Assembly: GCF_947501225.1 (NCBI RefSeq)
Contig: NZ_CANMUW010000027.1
Coordinates: 1 to 34,423 of the forward strand
Length of the DNA stretch: 34,423 bases
Origin: an uncultured Shewanella sp.
Lineage (GTDB): Bacteria; Pseudomonadota; Gammaproteobacteria; Enterobacterales; Shewanellaceae
Direction: 5' to 3'
Positions 32,327 to 34,423 of this stretch are shown here, in pieces. The stretch's first letter is position 1. Every line of letters begins with the position of its first letter. The notes under the pieces were generated by a model, which saw only the letters and a program-made list of their open reading frames with translations, searched no databases and was not told the origin of the DNA. A program made the position numbers and the translations under genes.

Positions 32327-32868
32327 TGAAGATGCTTAGATATATAGCTCCTCTCTTAATGCTGTTACTGACTGGCTGTGTCAGCCAGTACAGCATCACC
32401 GAGAGTGAATTGGAGGGTTATCTGTCTGATGAGATACATTTCGAGGTCAAAGAGGGAAATCAGCTCTTTGGCATCGAGATGCGGATCAATGATATTGACG
32501 TAACACTCGGGCATAAGCCTGACACTATGTCGGTGTCGGCTAACAGCGTGATCAAGGTTAGGAACCCATTACTGCCGCTCAGTGCAGATATGAGGACTAC
32601 CTTCGAGGCTGAGCCTTGGTACGATTCACAGAGCCACAGTGTCTTCTTAAGACAACTGAGACTGACCAATATTGAGTCGAATCCAAAAGATATCGAAAAA
32701 GCGGTAAAACAGGTTGCCCCGCAGATGATGAGCTTCCTCACTCACTTTCTGGAAACCCAGCCTGTATATGTATTGGATACCTCACAATCAAATCAGGCTT
32801 TAATTGCCGAGATGACTAAGAGAATTGAAGTCAAGCCGGGTAAGCTGAAGCTTATTTTTGATAAGTAG
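32326..32868 (+). CDS. DUF1439 (YceB-like) lipoprotein
   Basis: This predicted lipoprotein starts MKMLRYIAPLLMLLLTGC, with lipobox LTGC and Cys18 as acceptor. The 180-residue product has the DUF1439 pattern: an early SITESELEGYLSDEI block, a middle beta-rich region with IRV-type strands (VSANSVIKVRNPLLPLSAD), and a C-terminal helix plus KPGKLKLIF strand. E. coli YceB is the named relative, and its function is unknown. The fold resembles lipid-binding tubular proteins, but that is inference. Its ATG shares one base with the ppc stop (TAATG), so it is probably translated by coupling to ppc, an unexpected partner. Confidence 0.88.
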   Translation: MKMLRYIAPLLMLLLTGCVSQYSITESELEGYLSDEIHFEVKEGNQLFGIEMRINDIDVTLGHKPDTMSVSANSVIKVRNPLLPLSADMRTTFEAEPWYDSQSHSVFLRQLRLTNIESNPKDIEKAVKQVAPQMMSFLTHFLETQPVYVLDTSQSNQALIAEMTKRIEVKPGKLKLIFDK

Positions 32869-32888
32869 TATCAATCAGTATAGAGGTG

Positions 32889-32930
32889 AGAAAATGCCAT
32901 TAGTGAGATGACTCATTAATGGCATTTTTT
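32889..32930. terminator. bidirectional terminator between DUF1439 gene and cinA
   Basis: AAAATGCCATTA (32891-32902) pairs with TAATGGCATTTT (32917-32928). The stem continues through a G-T wobble and TGAG/CTCA (32904-32907/32912-32915). A- and T-runs flank both sides. It separates two convergent genes. Confidence 0.88.
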
Positions 32931-32938
32931 GTTTCTAG

Positions 32939-34213
32939 TTACTTGCTGAACCGAGAAAAAGAGGAGTAATCGACAACTACAGCCTCGCCGGACAACTCTC
33001 TTCTCAACATGTCATAAGCAACCGCAGTACTTAAAGCCCTAACCAATGCACGCGAGCGGCCAGGCAACTTAACCATCTGACTATATACACAAGACTTTGT
33101 TGCGAGTGCAATGGCAACTGTCCCAACAGGCTTATCTAAAGTCCCACCTTCAGGGCCGGCGATACCACTCGTAGCGAGAGCATAATCACTCTCAAGAATG
33201 CCACGGGCTCCCTTTGCCATCTCCTCTACCGTAGCAATCGAAACGGCACCATAATCCTCCAGTGTCTGAGGGCTAACCCCCAACACCTTCACCTTCGCCT
33301 CATTACTATAAGTTACCAAGCCGTGGTGAAGATATGAGGAGCTTCCAGCGAAAGCAACCAGACCACTGGTGATCATGCCGCCGGTACAGGACTCGGCAAC
33401 ACTCAAACTCAGGCCCGTGTTAAGCAGTCGCTCATGTATCACTTGATCGAGTGTGGTGATATTCTCGGCGACAACCCCATTGCCCAGTATCGTTTTAATC
33501 TCGGCTTTAATACCTGGTAAGCAGTCGATGGCTGCTTGCCCCCGTGCAAAAAGTTTTATTTCGATGTAGGGCATATAGGAGCGGTAACCCAGAGTTATCC
33601 CTTCAGGCAGATCAATAACCTCCAGCTCATCTGCCAGGGAAGACTCGCCCCTTCCAAGAGTAAGAAGCTTACTGACAGCAACAGACTCAGGCAAAGAGAA
33701 GCGCTCCTCAACAAAAGGAATGAACTGCTCTGTAACCATGCGTTTAAACTCAAACGGAACACCGGGCGTAAAAAACAGCCATGCTCGATTAAGTTTTACT
33801 GCAAAGCCACAAGCCGTACCGAAAGGGTTGTCAATCATAACGGCTCCCTCAGGTAGTAACGCCTGCTTAAGATTACTTTCGGCCATCACACGGTTATTTC
33901 TGGAAAACCAATCTTCTAACTTGACTCGCCACTCCTGATTTTCTACCAAGGGTACACCCATGGCCAACGCCATAGCCTCTGTAGAGAGATCGTCACTGGT
34001 AGGGCCCAGACCACCATTCACCAAAATAATGTCAGCCTGAGTACTTCGCTCTTCAAATACTGCGACCAGATCTTCCAGTCGATCACCTACTGTAACTCGC
34101 CTTTGACACTCAATGCCCTTCTCCATCAAAGTATTGGCAAACCAGGCAGCATTAGTATCAACAATCTGACCCGCTAACACCTCTTCACCAGTACAAATCA
34201 TCTCGAGCTTCAT
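32939..34213 (-). CDS. cinA: CinA family protein with nicotinamide-nucleotide amidase domain
   Basis: The 424-residue product joins an N-terminal MoaB/MogA-like domain (about 1-170: ICTGEEVLAGQIVDTNAAWFA, LVNGGLGPTSDDLSTEAMA) to a C-terminal CinA/PncC domain (about 260-410: LSVAESCTGGMITSGL, GLVTYSNEAKVKVLGV, ATSGIAGPEGGTLDKPVGTV). The PncC domain deamidates nicotinamide mononucleotide to nicotinate mononucleotide in the pyridine nucleotide salvage cycle. The N-terminal domain is linked to ADP-ribose pyrophosphatase activity in some members. The competence-induced name comes from Gram-positives and does not imply competence here. AAGGA lies 6 bp before the ATG. The upstream side carries a perfect CTGAA-TATG-TTCAG dyad and the second heptamer array. 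Confidence 0.94.
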   Translation of the reverse strand: MKLEMICTGEEVLAGQIVDTNAAWFANTLMEKGIECQRRVTVGDRLEDLVAVFEERSTQADIILVNGGLGPTSDDLSTEAMALAMGVPLVENQEWRVKLEDWFSRNNRVMAESNLKQALLPEGAVMIDNPFGTACGFAVKLNRAWLFFTPGVPFEFKRMVTEQFIPFVEERFSLPESVAVSKLLTLGRGESSLADELEVIDLPEGITLGYRSYMPYIEIKLFARGQAAIDCLPGIKAEIKTILGNGVVAENITTLDQVIHERLLNTGLSLSVAESCTGGMITSGLVAFAGSSSYLHHGLVTYSNEAKVKVLGVSPQTLEDYGAVSIATVEEMAKGARGILESDYALATSGIAGPEGGTLDKPVGTVAIALATKSCVYSQMVKLPGRSRALVRALSTAVAYDMLRRELSGEAVVVDYSSFSRFSK

Positions 34214-34339
34214 CGAATATCCTTAAGTCTGCATTCCACATTTGCAGCTAAAGTAAGTAACCCGTCAGTGAATAGCAACAGTTAGACACTATTTAATTGA
34301 TTCTGAATATGTTCAGTTTAAAGTACAGTTAGATTCAAA

Positions 34340-34423
34340 TCTAAGCTCTAAGCTCTAAGCTCTAAGCTCTAAGCTCTAAGCTCTAAGCTCTAAGCTCTAA
34401 GCTCTAAGCTCTAAGCTCTAAGC
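34340..34423. repeat. heptamer tandem array, at least 12 copies of TCTAAGC
   Basis: Twelve perfect, uninterrupted copies of the 7-mer TCTAAGC (GCTTAGA on the other strand) run to the window edge, so the true number is unknown. The array begins 127 bp upstream of the cinA start. The rest of 34214-34339 shows only the CTGAA/TTCAG dyad at 34303-34316. Confidence 0.95.

Noticed and set aside
34303..34316. LexA (SOS) box upstream of cinA
   Set aside because: CTGAA-TATG-TTCAG is a perfect dyad, but CTG and CAG are 8 bases apart. The LexA site needs 10, with CTGT...ACAG.

Overview
The window reads as core chromosome of a marine gammaproteobacterium, most likely Shewanella (Alteromonadales). I infer this from protein similarity and from gene order I recognise: rsmI-lpoA-yraN-diaA-dolP, trpS-gph-rpe, dam-damX-aroB-aroK, pilQPONM, mrcA, argHGFBC/argE and ppc. 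No database search was run. I see no phage, insertion sequence, CRISPR array, tRNA or rRNA gene.

Layout. Positions 1-500: the RNase P RNA gene on the minus strand, with its terminator and a partial copy of its 3' end. 534-5011: rsmI, divergent from lpoA-yraN-diaA-dolP, an envelope and replication-timing cluster. 5047-6936: a ten-helix EamA-type exporter divergent from a GcvA-like LysR regulator, with a dyad operator candidate between them. 6937-7414: a 478-bp gene-free stretch made of an 11-copy heptamer array, a mosaic of framed stem-loop repeats and the trpS terminator. 7415-14563 (minus): trpS, gph, rpe, then dam, damX, aroB, aroK. Two small plus-strand genes, one unrecognised and one DUF2970, sit between rpe and dam. 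14783-19633 (minus): pilMNOPQ, the type IV pilus alignment complex and secretin. 19819-22350 (plus): PBP1a, whose outer-membrane activator LpoA is encoded in the same window. 22495-29509: the bipolar arginine cluster argCBFGH (minus) and argE (plus). 29690-32868: ppc overlapping a DUF1439 lipoprotein gene. 32939-34213 (minus): cinA. 34340 to the end: a second heptamer array.

How the genes work together. LpoA, PBP1a, DolP and DamX all serve peptidoglycan and outer-membrane building. AroK/AroB feed chorismate, PEP carboxylase feeds oxaloacetate, and the arg genes run from N-acetylglutamate to arginine. Dam and DiaA both bear on replication timing.

The gene content is ordinary, so the interesting signals are non-coding. 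The best candidate is a short leader ORF upstream of argC ending in tandem Arg codons, followed by a terminator-like hairpin and U-tract. Others are strong hairpins in three spacers of the arg operon, the composite stem-loop mosaic at 7084-7361, the two heptamer arrays, and the repeated 3' end of rnpB.
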